Positions 51,098-59,371 of a stretch of 64,000 bases of DNA are shown here, piece after piece. A program made the translations under genes and the position numbers. Where the stretch lies: the NCBI GenBank assembly GCA_943914465.1, contig CALUCD010000001.1, positions 309,185 to 373,184 of the forward strand, read 5' to 3'. Position 1 is the stretch's first letter. Every line of letters begins with the position of its first letter. Under the pieces are notes generated by a model, which was given only the letters and a program-made list of their open reading frames with translations, was not told the DNA's origin and did no database searches. This DNA is from an uncultured Corynebacterium sp. GTDB lineage: Bacteria; Actinomycetota; Actinomycetes; Mycobacteriales; Mycobacteriaceae.

Positions 51098-52117
51098 AGT
51101 ACCCAGCAGGCCAGATCCAAGCCGTGGTGGCGCACACTGCTCACCCCGGGCTGGGTCATCACCGCCATCCTCGTGGCAACCTTTTCCTACTTCGCGTTCA
51201 CATTCCTCGCACCGTGGCAGCTGGGCAAAAATGAGGCGCTCGAAGAGCGCAATGAGCACATTGTGGAAGCCTTTGAGCACGACCCAGTGCCGATAGACAC
51301 TGTGCTTAGCACCGACGGGACAATCGACCCCGACCGCGAATGGACCCGAGTGCTTGCCACCGGCCATTATCTCGACACAGCAGAGCACCCGGAGGTGCTC
51401 CTTCGCCTGCGGCCGGTTGATCGCACCCCCGCATTTCAGGTCCTCACCCCGTTTGCGTTGGAGAGCGGTCAGACCATTGTGGTCAACCGCGGGTGGGTCC
51501 CGGCGCAAGAATCAACCAAAGTGCCCACCATTGATGCCCCGCCAACAACCGAGGTCACCATCACCGCGATGATGCGCCTCGATGAAGGTGCCCACCCACG
51601 CGAACCCATGCAGGACCAGGGGTATCAGATGGTCCACTCCATTCACCCGCCGCAAGTCGCGGAACTGACAGGCACTGACCTGGCCAGCCCCTACCTGCAA
51701 CTTGCCGGTGGCGAGCCGGGCGTGCTCAACCCCATCCCGTTGCCGCAGCTAGAAACCGGCAACCACCTGTCCTACGGCCTGCAGTGGATCCTCTTCGGCA
51801 TCCTCGCGCCCGCCGGGCTGTTCTACTTCCTCTTCGCCGAGACCCGCGAACGCCGCCGCTTCGCGCGAGAGCAGCAGGAATTGGCCCGTGCGGCTGCTGC
51901 GCCTGCTGAGAGCGGAGCTCCTGCTGAGGCTGGGGATGTCGCGGGGACCGAGCTCGACAGCGCGGCTGCTGAGGCGAGCGCCGCGCACGCCGAGCGGCCA
52001 GCAGCGTCCGCAGAGCCCGAACCCGCTCGCGCTGTGGCATCACGTTCGCGCTACGGCCACACCAGGCGCAATCCGTGGGCACAGGCCTACGATAGGCAGC
52101 AGGATCGCACCCGCTAA
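51095..52117 (+). CDS. SURF1-family cytochrome oxidase assembly protein
   Basis: 340 residues from a GTG. An N-terminal helix (about 17-38, WVITAILVATFSYFAFTF), the APWQLGKNE motif, an extracytoplasmic domain with VNRGWVP (about 131-137), and a second helix (about 227-252) fit the SURF1/Shy1 family, followed by a long Ala/Glu-rich tail that is not typical and looks disordered. SURF1 proteins assist maturation of aa3-type oxidase, and the oxidase genes ctaE/ctaF/ctaC lie about 48 kb away. The gene follows the tyrosine phosphatase by 6 bp and has a leaderless-type -10 box. Confidence 0.92.
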   Translation: MSTQQARSKPWWRTLLTPGWVITAILVATFSYFAFTFLAPWQLGKNEALEERNEHIVEAFEHDPVPIDTVLSTDGTIDPDREWTRVLATGHYLDTAEHPEVLLRLRPVDRTPAFQVLTPFALESGQTIVVNRGWVPAQESTKVPTIDAPPTTEVTITAMMRLDEGAHPREPMQDQGYQMVHSIHPPQVAELTGTDLASPYLQLAGGEPGVLNPIPLPQLETGNHLSYGLQWILFGILAPAGLFYFLFAETRERRRFAREQQELARAAAAPAESGAPAEAGDVAGTELDSAAAEASAAHAERPAASAEPEPARAVASRSRYGHTRRNPWAQAYDRQQDRTR

Positions 52118-52140
52118 CTGCCGCATCGTAAGGAACACGC

Positions 52141-52749
52141 ATGTCTCCCACCACCTACCCCGCTGTGACTGACCGTGATGTCGAATTGGTTGAGTCCTGC
52201 CTCAACCTCCTATTTGCCGCGGGCATCACCCTCGCAGAAGACATCGAACCGGCTGACGTTGAAGATGCCGCCGCCGATGACTTGGCGACGTTTCGTGCCT
52301 TCCCCATGACCACCGTCGCAGGGCTCAACGACCCTGACGGCGCACCCCTGATCCGAGGTGCAGTCGTCTCCTCCGCGGAGATTGCACAGACACCGGAGTC
52401 TCCTGCGGCAATCATGGCGCTGGTGGAGCGTTTTGCCGGCGCGGCAGGTGCACAGGCGAGCGATGTAGCTGTGGTGCCCGACCCTGGCTCCAACGGCACC
52501 ACCGGTTCGGCCCGAGTGCGGTTCGGCGAATGGGACGTCACCGACATTGACTTCGACTTCACCGCCACGGGCGAGATGCGAACCTTCGAACTCGACGTCA
52601 TCGCCGCCGCGCTACCGTTTGATGCTGCAGCAGCGACTTTTTCCACTCCAGACGGGCGCGATGTCACCTTGTTCATCCCGGCAGGCGCGAATGACGAGGC
52701 GGTGGATGCCCTACTTGAGGTCATCGATGCGGAGTTCGCTGGGAGTTAG
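52141..52749 (+). CDS. Uncharacterised protein, possible YbjN-like fold
   Basis: 202 residues from the ATG at 52141, with TAAGGA upstream. The protein is acidic and soluble, with Ala, Asp and Glu dominating; the middle has alternating strands (RVRFGEWDVTDIDFDF) and the end an amphipathic helix. No named catalytic motif. A remote resemblance to YbjN-type regulator domains is possible but I would not rely on it. It follows SURF1 by 23 bp on the same strand. Confidence 0.65.
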   Translation: MSPTTYPAVTDRDVELVESCLNLLFAAGITLAEDIEPADVEDAAADDLATFRAFPMTTVAGLNDPDGAPLIRGAVVSSAEIAQTPESPAAIMALVERFAGAAGAQASDVAVVPDPGSNGTTGSARVRFGEWDVTDIDFDFTATGEMRTFELDVIAAALPFDAAAATFSTPDGRDVTLFIPAGANDEAVDALLEVIDAEFAGS

Positions 52750-52798
52750 CCACACTGCGAGCTATCTGCACTGGGGGCTAGCTACGCTGCGAGCTATC
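52747..52798. repeat. Two-copy 20-bp direct repeat after an unknown gene
   Basis: TAGC(C/T)AC(A/G)CTGCGAGCTATC occurs at 52747-52766 and 52779-52798, with two mismatches and a period of 32 bp. The first copy starts at the stop codon of the preceding gene. Each copy contains the palindrome AGCT. Confidence 0.75.
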
Positions 52799-52813
52799 CA
52801 AACGGCGTGGTGA

Positions 52814-53680
52814 TCACGCGCTGGGGATGAACTCGAAGCTGTGGAATGTGGCTTGATCAGGCTGGGCGTCGCGGTAAGCAGGGGCGTTGGCCTGGGTCGT
52901 CCATAAGTTAATGTGCAACTGCTGCGTACCCATATCTGCAGGGATGCGGTTAGTGGCGGTGACCTCAGAAAGCACAGTGCCGTCAGCCGTAGTCGTAGCA
53001 ACTTGCAAGTAGTCAGCTTCCCACACGGCGACCGTGGTCAGCGTGAGGTAGCCAGGAGGAATGTCGAACTCACTGACGACGTGGCTTTCGGGGGCAACCG
53101 TTTTCCCGTCATCTGGCCAGTAAGTCACCCCACCGTGGGGGCGGGCGCGGTCAAGATCACCCCAACGGCTGATCTCAATGAAGTCAACCTCCGTTGCGCC
53201 ATCGGCGGTAATATGCACTTCTTCTTCTCGGTTGAGCACCATTTCCGCCCAGTCATACGGGAAAATGCCGAGCACGTTGTGCGGGTCCATCGCGTTGAAA
53301 TCCGCCGAGTACACGAACCGGTAGGTGCCGTAGCCCAGGGAATCCACGGTGACGATCTCGACCCCGCCACGTACCCCAGCGCTGCGCAAAACGAGATCAC
53401 CGGTGTTGGTCACAGTCGCACCGTCGACCCACTTCCCCTCATCATCAGCCGGGTCCGGTGCCTGCGGCCCACCCCAGGTGATCACGTCATTTTTGTGACG
53501 CACCGCCCACTGAAAGCCGGCCCACTCGAAGGTGGGGAAATCGTAATCGCTGCTAAACCGGTCTACCCCACCGAACGTTTGCGCCCTGGTTGTGTTGGCC
53601 GGTAGGTCCTCCCCCTGGTCTGCTACCTTGCCTGGTTCCGTTCTTTCCGCAATTGAGCGGAGTGCTTTGCGGATATCCAT
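52814..53680 (-). CDS. GH16-like jelly-roll protein without signal peptide
   Basis: 288 residues from the ATG with complement at 53678-53680, preceded by GAAAGGG. The sequence shows a beta-sandwich pattern with the GH16-type catalytic motif E-x-D-x-x-E as TEVDFIE (about 186-192) and a preceding long stretch of strands (GTYRFVYSADFNAMDPHNVLG). GH16 enzymes hydrolyse or transfer beta-1,3/1,4-glucans and galactans. No N-terminal secretion signal is visible. The frame continues upstream for 110 codons, but that stretch looks non-coding. It stands alone. Confidence 0.7.
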   Translation of the reverse strand: MDIRKALRSIAERTEPGKVADQGEDLPANTTRAQTFGGVDRFSSDYDFPTFEWAGFQWAVRHKNDVITWGGPQAPDPADDEGKWVDGATVTNTGDLVLRSAGVRGGVEIVTVDSLGYGTYRFVYSADFNAMDPHNVLGIFPYDWAEMVLNREEEVHITADGATEVDFIEISRWGDLDRARPHGGVTYWPDDGKTVAPESHVVSEFDIPPGYLTLTTVAVWEADYLQVATTTADGTVLSEVTATNRIPADMGTQQLHINLWTTQANAPAYRDAQPDQATFHSFEFIPSA

Positions 53681-54043
53681 GTCAGCCCTTTCTTCCCGGG
53701 CACGTTGCGCCCAAGCGTTTATGCCCCCGTGTGAGCCACCCCGTCTGAGCCAAAGTGCGCCGCGGCGCATCGTGATGTGTCTGGCAAGGTCACACGGGCC
53801 TGCCGTGTACTGCGAGCTTGATCCTGCGTGAACGTCATTCGGCGTAACGGTGGTGAGTTTATCCCGAATCATGGACCCAGGCAGCACCGCTCTCCGGGCG
53901 CGGGGTGGCGCCAGCTGTGTCGACCGGATCGACCCCCGCGAGCTCGGGTTTGACATCGTTCTCCGGCGCGGCCCCGAATGCGATATTAACCGCTGGTACC
54001 CGGGTAACAAGGAAAAGCTCGAATCGCTTTTCCCGGTGTATTT
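53681..54043. other. Gene-free region upstream of the GH16-like gene
   Basis: About 360 bp between the GH16-like gene and tRNA-Val. It should contain the promoter of the GH16-like gene (minus strand). No family-like reading frame or repeat is visible; the short frame at 53850-54056 runs into the tRNA and is rejected. Confidence 0.5.
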
Positions 54044-54119
54044 TGGTGCGCCATGACGGGTTCGAACCGCCGACCTACTGGGTGTAAACCAGTTGCTCTT
54101 CCAGCTGAGCTAACGGCGC
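54044..54119 (-). tRNA. tRNA-Val, anticodon UAC
   Basis: A complete cloverleaf on the minus strand. The acceptor stem GCGCCGT (plus 54113-54119) pairs with ATGGCGC (plus 54048-54054, one G-U), the D-arm AGCTCAGCTGGAAGAGC, the anticodon stem ACTGG/CCAGT with loop TTTACAC, and the T-arm GGTTCGAACC follow. Discriminator A at 54047 and an encoded CCA at 54044-54046. The anticodon TAC reads GUA/GUG valine codons. Confidence 0.95.
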
Positions 54120-54166
54120 GCGTGCGAGCAACAGTAGCAGACGCTTCGCCGCGGTAACAAAACAGG

Positions 54167-54577
54167 CTATTTGCGTGCAGCGGGTGCGGTAAGAAGCGAG
54201 CCTTGCCACTCGCCGAACCGGTCGGCCTTCGTCTGCACGAGACCTGCCAACTGTGCGGATTCAGAGATCTCTCCGGGGTTGACACCACCAGGCTGTCCGG
54301 CCCCCGGGGTGAGCAGCCAGATGCGCCCGCCTTCCTCGAGGTTGCGGATTGCGTCAACAAGCGAGTCGACGAGGTCGCCATCGCCCTCGCGATGCCAAAG
54401 CAAGATCGTGTCGCAGAGCTCTACTGAGTCCTCGTCAAGCAGCTGGGCGCCGATGGCTTCTTCAATGGCCTCTGAGATGGCCTCATCGCCATCATCGTCC
54501 CAGCCGAGTTCCTGCACGATGTCGCCTTTATCTACTCCAAAGCGGGCGGCATACGTCTCTCCACCACTGGAAGCCAA
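54167..54577 (-). CDS. DUF3052-family protein
   Basis: 136 residues from a TTG (complement 54575-54577), with AGGAGG 9 nt upstream. The protein is acidic and soluble. The core DTILLWHREGDGDLVDSLVDA followed by NLEEGGRIWLLTPGAG (about residues 82-97) is characteristic of DUF3052, an actinobacterial family whose members lie beside the pyruvate dehydrogenase E1 gene in mycobacteria as here. Function unknown. It is divergent from aceE and 47 nt upstream of tRNA-Val on the same strand. Confidence 0.88.
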   Translation of the reverse strand: MASSGGETYAARFGVDKGDIVQELGWDDDGDEAISEAIEEAIGAQLLDEDSVELCDTILLWHREGDGDLVDSLVDAIRNLEEGGRIWLLTPGAGQPGGVNPGEISESAQLAGLVQTKADRFGEWQGSLLTAPAARK

Positions 54578-54703
54578 AGTGTCTATCCTCCTCGGGGCCT
54601 GGTGATATCGGATTCACTTAAGTTTACCTGCGATACCTCCCCCGCGCTCTACCCCTAGGTATGACTTTTCCTGCGGAGACCGCCCGCGTGTGGCCAAACA
54701 CTC

Positions 54704-54709
54704 TAGACT
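54704..54709 (+). promoter_or_regulatory. Putative -10 box of aceE
   Basis: TAGACT, 47 nt before the aceE GTG, which has a proper GAGGAG ribosome binding site at 54746-54751. Unlike many genes nearby, aceE would therefore have a leader of about 40 nt. Confidence 0.5.
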
Positions 54710-54756
54710 TGTGGGGAACAAATATCTGCATAGTTTCCGACCTCTGAGGAGCTCAC

Positions 54757-57561
54757 GTGGCCGACAACGATAACCTCGAAACCACTGATGTGTACGGCAA
54801 CCAGCCGAACTCCAACATCCCGATGCTGCGCGACGGTGTCGCTTCCTATCTGCATGACGCAGACCCGGAGGAAACGCAGGAATGGATGGATTCGCTCGAT
54901 GGGTTGTTAGATTCTTCCAGCCCGGAGCGCGCACGTTACCTCATGTTGCGCCTGCTTGAGCGGGCCAACGCGAAGCGGGTGGCTCTGCCGGCTTTGTCCT
55001 CGACGGACTTTGTCAACACCATTCCCACCAAGCTGGAGCCGGAGTTCCCGGGCGATGAGCAGATTGAGAAACGCTACCGCCGCTGGATGCGCTGGAACGC
55101 GGCTGTGATGGTGCACCGCGCGCAACGCCCGGGTGTGAAGGTCGGCGGGCACATTTCGACCTATGCCTCAGCTGCGGCGCTCTACGAGGTCGGTTTCAAC
55201 CACTTCTTCCACGGCAAGGGTGCAGATCAGGGCGGTGACCAGGTATTTTTCCAAGGCCATGCCTCTCCCGGCATGTACGCCCGCGCATACCTTGAGGGCC
55301 GGCTGAGCGAGGACGACCTGGACGGTTTCCGTCAGGAGGTCTCCCGCCCTCAGGGCGGTCTGCCGTCTTACCCTCACCCGCACGGCATGCCTGAGTTTTG
55401 GGAGTTCCCCACCGTGTCCATGGGCCTTGGCCCGATGAACGCAATCTACCAAGCACGCTTTAACAAGTACTTGCAAGATCGCGGCATTAAAGACACCGAC
55501 AAGCAGCATGTGTGGGCATTTCTTGGCGACGGTGAAATGGACGAGCCGGAGTCCCGCGGCCTGACCCACATGGCTGCTCTCTACGGCTTGGACAACCTCA
55601 CCTTCGTGATCAACTGCAACCTGCAGCGCCTTGATGGGCCGGTGCGCGGCAACGGCCAGATCATCCAGGAGCTGGAGACGTTCTTCATCGGCGCTGGTTG
55701 GAACGTGATCAAGGTGGTCTGGGGCCGCGAGTGGGACGAGCTGATTGAGAAGGACAAAGACGGCGCACTGGTTCACATCATGAACACCACGCCCGACGGT
55801 GACTACCAAACGTTCAAAGCCAATGACGGCGCGTATGTCCGCGAGCATTTCTTCGGCCGCGATGAGCGCACCTTGAAGCTGGTTGAGGACATGACGGATG
55901 AGGAAGTCTGGGCACTGCGCCGCGGTGGCCACGACTACCGCAAGGTCTACGCTGCTTACAAGCGCGCGCTGGAGACCAAGGGCAAGCCCACGGTGATCCT
56001 GGCGCACACGGTCAAGGGGTACGGTTTGGGCCACAACTTCGAGGGCCGCAACGCAACCCACCAGATGAAAAACCTCACCCTGGAGGATCTCAAACTCTTC
56101 CGCGATAAGCAGGAGATCCCGATTTCGGATGAGGAGCTGGAGAAGAACCCGTACATGCCGCCGTACTACCACCCGGGCGAGGATGCGGATGAGATTAAGT
56201 ACCTCAAGGAACGCCGCAAGGAGCTCGGCGGGTACTTGCCGCACCGGGTTGAGGAGTACACCCCACTTGAGCAGCCGGACTTTGAGAAGACCTACAAGGC
56301 CATGTTCAAAGATTCCGGCAAGGCGGAAGTGGCTACGACGATGGCGTTGGTGCGCACGTTCAAGGCCCTGATGCGTGATCAAGAAATCGGCCGCCGCGTG
56401 GTGCCGATCATCCCTGATGAGGCCCGCACCTTTGGTCTTGACTCGTGGTTCCCAACTTTGAAGATTTACAACCCGAATGGCCAGAACTACGTGCCGGTTG
56501 ATCATGACCTGCAGCTGTCGTATCGCGAGGCGACAGACGGCCAGATTCTGCATGAGGGCATCAACGAGGACGGCTCGTCTGCGTCCTTCCTCGCCGCGGC
56601 AACCTCGTACGCGACCCACGGCGAGCCGATGATCCCGATGTACATCTTCTACTCGATGTTCGGTTTCCAGCGCACCGGCGACAACTTCTGGGCCGCTGGC
56701 GACCAGATGGCGCGCGGGTTCATCATCGGCGCAACCGCTGGCCGCACCACGCTGTTTGGTGAGGGCCTGCAGCACATGGATGGCCACTCCCCGATCCTTG
56801 CCTCAACCAACCCCGCTGTGGTCACCTACGACCCGGCGTTTGCCTACGAGATGCCCTACCTCATCTCCAAGGGCATTGAGCGCATGTACGGCCCCGACGG
56901 CGGTGAGAACGTCATGTACTACATCACTGTGTACAACCAGCCGACTCACCAGCCTGCGCGTCCGGAGAACCTCGACGTTGAGGGGTTGCACAAGGGCATT
57001 TATCTTTACGACGCGGGCGAGCAGAAAGACCACAACGTCTCCCTCCTCGCCTCCGGCGTGGGTATGCAGGCGGCGCTTCGCGCCCAGCAGATCTTGCAGG
57101 GTGAGTACAACGTTGGTGCCGCTATCTACTCGGTGACCTCCTGGGTGGAGTGTGCTCGCGACGGTGCTCACGTGCGTGATCAGCAGCTGCTGCACCCTGG
57201 TGAGGATGTCGGCGAGGCGTTTGTGACCAAGCAGCTGAAGCAGACCTCCGGGCCGTACGTGGCTACCTCGGACTACGCCTCCGACTTGCAGGAGCAGATC
57301 CGCCCGTACGTGCCGGGCCAGTACCTGGTGCTCGGTGCGGATGGCTTCGGGTTCTCCGATACCCGCGAATCTGCCCGTCGGTTCTTCAACATTGACGCTG
57401 AGTCCATGGTTGTCGCAGCTCTGATGGGTCTGGCGAATGAGGACAAGATCGATATGTCCATCGCCGCACAGGCTGCGAAGGATCTGAAGTTGGATGACCC
57501 GACAGCCGCGCACCCCGCGCAGGACGGTGAGGAAGAAGGCCCGGAGAACGCTGCCGAGTAA
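54757..57561 (+). CDS. aceE: Pyruvate dehydrogenase E1 component, homodimeric type
   Basis: 934 residues from a GTG with GAGGAG upstream. The thiamine diphosphate motif GDGEMDEPESR begins the cofactor site (about residue 257 onward) and NLTFVINCNLQRLDGPVRGN completes it, as in the homodimeric E1p of Gram-negatives and actinobacteria. Other landmarks are HTVKGYGLG and TAGRTTLFGEGLQHMDGHS. It decarboxylates pyruvate and loads the acetyl group onto the lipoyl domains of AceF encoded at 12.3-14.6 kb. The C-terminus ends with an acidic tail (EDGEEEGPEN). Confidence 0.97.
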   Translation: MADNDNLETTDVYGNQPNSNIPMLRDGVASYLHDADPEETQEWMDSLDGLLDSSSPERARYLMLRLLERANAKRVALPALSSTDFVNTIPTKLEPEFPGDEQIEKRYRRWMRWNAAVMVHRAQRPGVKVGGHISTYASAAALYEVGFNHFFHGKGADQGGDQVFFQGHASPGMYARAYLEGRLSEDDLDGFRQEVSRPQGGLPSYPHPHGMPEFWEFPTVSMGLGPMNAIYQARFNKYLQDRGIKDTDKQHVWAFLGDGEMDEPESRGLTHMAALYGLDNLTFVINCNLQRLDGPVRGNGQIIQELETFFIGAGWNVIKVVWGREWDELIEKDKDGALVHIMNTTPDGDYQTFKANDGAYVREHFFGRDERTLKLVEDMTDEEVWALRRGGHDYRKVYAAYKRALETKGKPTVILAHTVKGYGLGHNFEGRNATHQMKNLTLEDLKLFRDKQEIPISDEELEKNPYMPPYYHPGEDADEIKYLKERRKELGGYLPHRVEEYTPLEQPDFEKTYKAMFKDSGKAEVATTMALVRTFKALMRDQEIGRRVVPIIPDEARTFGLDSWFPTLKIYNPNGQNYVPVDHDLQLSYREATDGQILHEGINEDGSSASFLAAATSYATHGEPMIPMYIFYSMFGFQRTGDNFWAAGDQMARGFIIGATAGRTTLFGEGLQHMDGHSPILASTNPAVVTYDPAFAYEMPYLISKGIERMYGPDGGENVMYYITVYNQPTHQPARPENLDVEGLHKGIYLYDAGEQKDHNVSLLASGVGMQAALRAQQILQGEYNVGAAIYSVTSWVECARDGAHVRDQQLLHPGEDVGEAFVTKQLKQTSGPYVATSDYASDLQEQIRPYVPGQYLVLGADGFGFSDTRESARRFFNIDAESMVVAALMGLANEDKIDMSIAAQAAKDLKLDDPTAAHPAQDGEEEGPENAAE

Positions 57562-57576
57562 GAGCGGGCAGCACAG

Positions 57577-57987
57577 ATGCGGGATTCTGACTTCGCCGCA
57601 GCGGTCGCTGCCGTGCAGGAAGGGCGCGATGATGACGCGATCGCCCTGTTCGGCAGCTTCCCGGCCATAGATTGGCTGCGGGACGGTTATGACTGGAAAT
57701 GTGATCACGCGGAAGAATTCAGCGAGGTAATCCGGCGTCTGGCCGTCATGCTTCCAACGGAAGGTACATCGTGGGAGGACTTCTCTATCCTCACCGAGAA
57801 CTACCTTCACGCTCTTGTGTGGATTCCGGATGCGGTCGACCTCGCAACACAAGCCGCGGTCTCTTACTGGAACCGTAACCCGGTCGGTGACCCGCAGCCG
57901 CTGCGTGACTACCTGGAGTTACTGCGCGACCACCCCGACGGGGAACGGGTGGACGAGATCGCTGCCACCGCGATCGGTCTTACGTAG
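57577..57987 (+). CDS. Small soluble protein downstream of aceE
   Basis: 136 residues from an ATG 15 nt after the aceE stop, in the same direction and probably in the same transcript. Predicted all-helical and acidic, with several Trp residues (AIDWLRDGYDW, TSWEDF, VSYWNRNP). No signal, membrane segment or known motif. The absence of a strong ribosome binding site and the close position after aceE suggest coupling. I do not recognise the family. Confidence 0.65.
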   Translation: MRDSDFAAAVAAVQEGRDDDAIALFGSFPAIDWLRDGYDWKCDHAEEFSEVIRRLAVMLPTEGTSWEDFSILTENYLHALVWIPDAVDLATQAAVSYWNRNPVGDPQPLRDYLELLRDHPDGERVDEIAATAIGLT

Positions 57988-58061
57988 TCCGCGGGCGGGT
58001 CGCGGTGGCACGCAAGGGCTGAATTGCAGCTACGCCGTGTGGTGTAACTAGGTACCGCGGA

Positions 58062-59000
58062 TCATGTTCGCGATCTCTTCGCAGCCTTCGGCTGTGTGCA
58101 GATATCATTGACCACCCGCTCAATGGCAGCCGTGACAGCCCCTGGTGCGTCGAGCGGCGGCATGTGCCCTGAGTCTGGGAGAATCTGCACCGATGCGCGC
58201 GGCCACAGCCTTGCAAGCTGGGCAGATTGTGACACCGGCGTCACATGGTCCCGGTCCCCCACCAGGATGTAGCCGGGCAGACCCGCCAGCACAGCCCCCG
58301 CGCCGGATTCGGAATGCACCAGCAGGTCATCGAAGAATCCCGCATAGGTTGCCAGCGGGGTTTGCTGAATCATGCGGGCGTGGAATTGGATGATCGCGTA
58401 ATCCATCGGGCGGAAATAGAACCCGAACGCCAGAACCGGCGCCAAGGTGGCCGTCACTGCGCGGCGCATCCCTTCAGCAAACCGCGGGGTGTGCGAAACC
58501 ACCCACACCAATACGCGCCCAACCGGGCCGGCGAGTAGCTGCGGCATGCCTTGCATGGCGAAGGGCTCGACCGCCGAGGAGATTTGCACCGTGCCAGCCC
58601 AGTTGAAGTCCGCTGCGTAGCGGCGCATAAGCGACAGGGACACCGGTCCGCCCAGTGAATGCCCAACCACCACGATCGGCCCGCGCACACCCCGTGCATG
58701 CAGTACGGCTGCGATGTCATCGGCTGCGTCGTCCACGTTGAGTTTGGCCGGTTCGCACGAACCCGATTGCCCATGTCCGCGCAGGTCGACCAGCACCTGC
58801 CGCACACCGCGGCCGCGCAGCGCGTCGACCTGGAAGCAGAATTCCTCAGCGCTGATGTTGAATCCATGCGCGTACACGACGGTTACCGCAGCTGGGTCTT
58901 CTGGCCCCACTTCATACCACTGCACACGCACGTCTCCCGTTTCACCGGAATAGACAATGCCAGTGCGATCGGGGTGCAGACCTACCATGCGGCTCAGCAT
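58062..59000 (-). CDS. Alpha/beta hydrolase
   Basis: 312 residues from the ATG with complement at 58998-59000; an in-frame ATG at 58988 is equally possible. The alpha/beta fold is clear: the first strand-loop VVYAHGFNISAEEF, RGHGQS, nucleophile elbow VGHSLGG, the Asp in YILVGDRDHVTP and the His in PDSGHMPP. The cap is helical and hydrophobic. Such proteins are lipases, esterases or lactonases. It is divergent from an acyl carrier protein gene, only 24 bp away, so a shared regulation is possible. Substrate unknown. Confidence 0.88.
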   Translation of the reverse strand: MLSRMVGLHPDRTGIVYSGETGDVRVQWYEVGPEDPAAVTVVYAHGFNISAEEFCFQVDALRGRGVRQVLVDLRGHGQSGSCEPAKLNVDDAADDIAAVLHARGVRGPIVVVGHSLGGPVSLSLMRRYAADFNWAGTVQISSAVEPFAMQGMPQLLAGPVGRVLVWVVSHTPRFAEGMRRAVTATLAPVLAFGFYFRPMDYAIIQFHARMIQQTPLATYAGFFDDLLVHSESGAGAVLAGLPGYILVGDRDHVTPVSQSAQLARLWPRASVQILPDSGHMPPLDAPGAVTAAIERVVNDICTQPKAAKRSRT

Positions 59001-59012
59001 ATTATGGGCGCC

Positions 59013-59027
59013 TAGGATGACGGCATG
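59013..59027 (+). promoter_or_regulatory. -10 box of a near-leaderless start
   Basis: TAGGAT at 59013-59018, 6 nt (GACGGC), then ATG at 59025. Confidence 0.5.
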
Positions 59028-59360
59028 GAACTGCACCAACGCCTCAACCTGGACCACCTGACCACCGATGCGTCAGAGCCGAAGGGCGCCGACGGTGGTG
59101 GGAGCACGGTGGCAGCGCTGATCGCGCTTGTCAACGCCCACTTTGGCACCGAGCCGTCCCCCGAAACGCCGCTGGCCGAGGTCAACATCACCTCGCTTGA
59201 CCGCATCGAACTCGCGATACGTATTGAGGAGCAGTTCGGTGTCCCGGTGAATGAAGCGGTCTACGAGGACAGTGAGACGGTAGCGGACCTCGCGGATTAC
59301 CTGGACCAGCACTCACCGGATAGAAAGGCGCAAGAGGAGCAAGAGTCGCAAGAGGGGTGA
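59025..59360 (+). CDS. acpP: Stand-alone acyl carrier protein
   Basis: 111 residues. The carrier domain (about 25-95) contains the phosphopantetheine serine in NITSLDRIELAIRIEEQF, where the usual DSL reads TSL; the serine itself (Ser63) is present. The N-terminal 25 residues and the C-terminal Gln/Glu-rich tail (KAQEEQESQEG) are extra to a minimal ACP. It would carry acyl chains for a synthase or for LipB. It lies next to an alpha/beta hydrolase (divergent) and 11 bp from the convergent endonuclease-family gene. Confidence 0.88.
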   Translation: MELHQRLNLDHLTTDASEPKGADGGGSTVAALIALVNAHFGTEPSPETPLAEVNITSLDRIELAIRIEEQFGVPVNEAVYEDSETVADLADYLDQHSPDRKAQEEQESQEG

Positions 59361-59371
59361 CTGCCCCGGGG

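Noticed and set aside
55168..56787. 539-codon frame on the minus strand opposite aceE
   Set aside because: Antisense shadow of a strongly biased coding gene; the sequence is Val/Leu/Arg-rich with no domain and no start signal.
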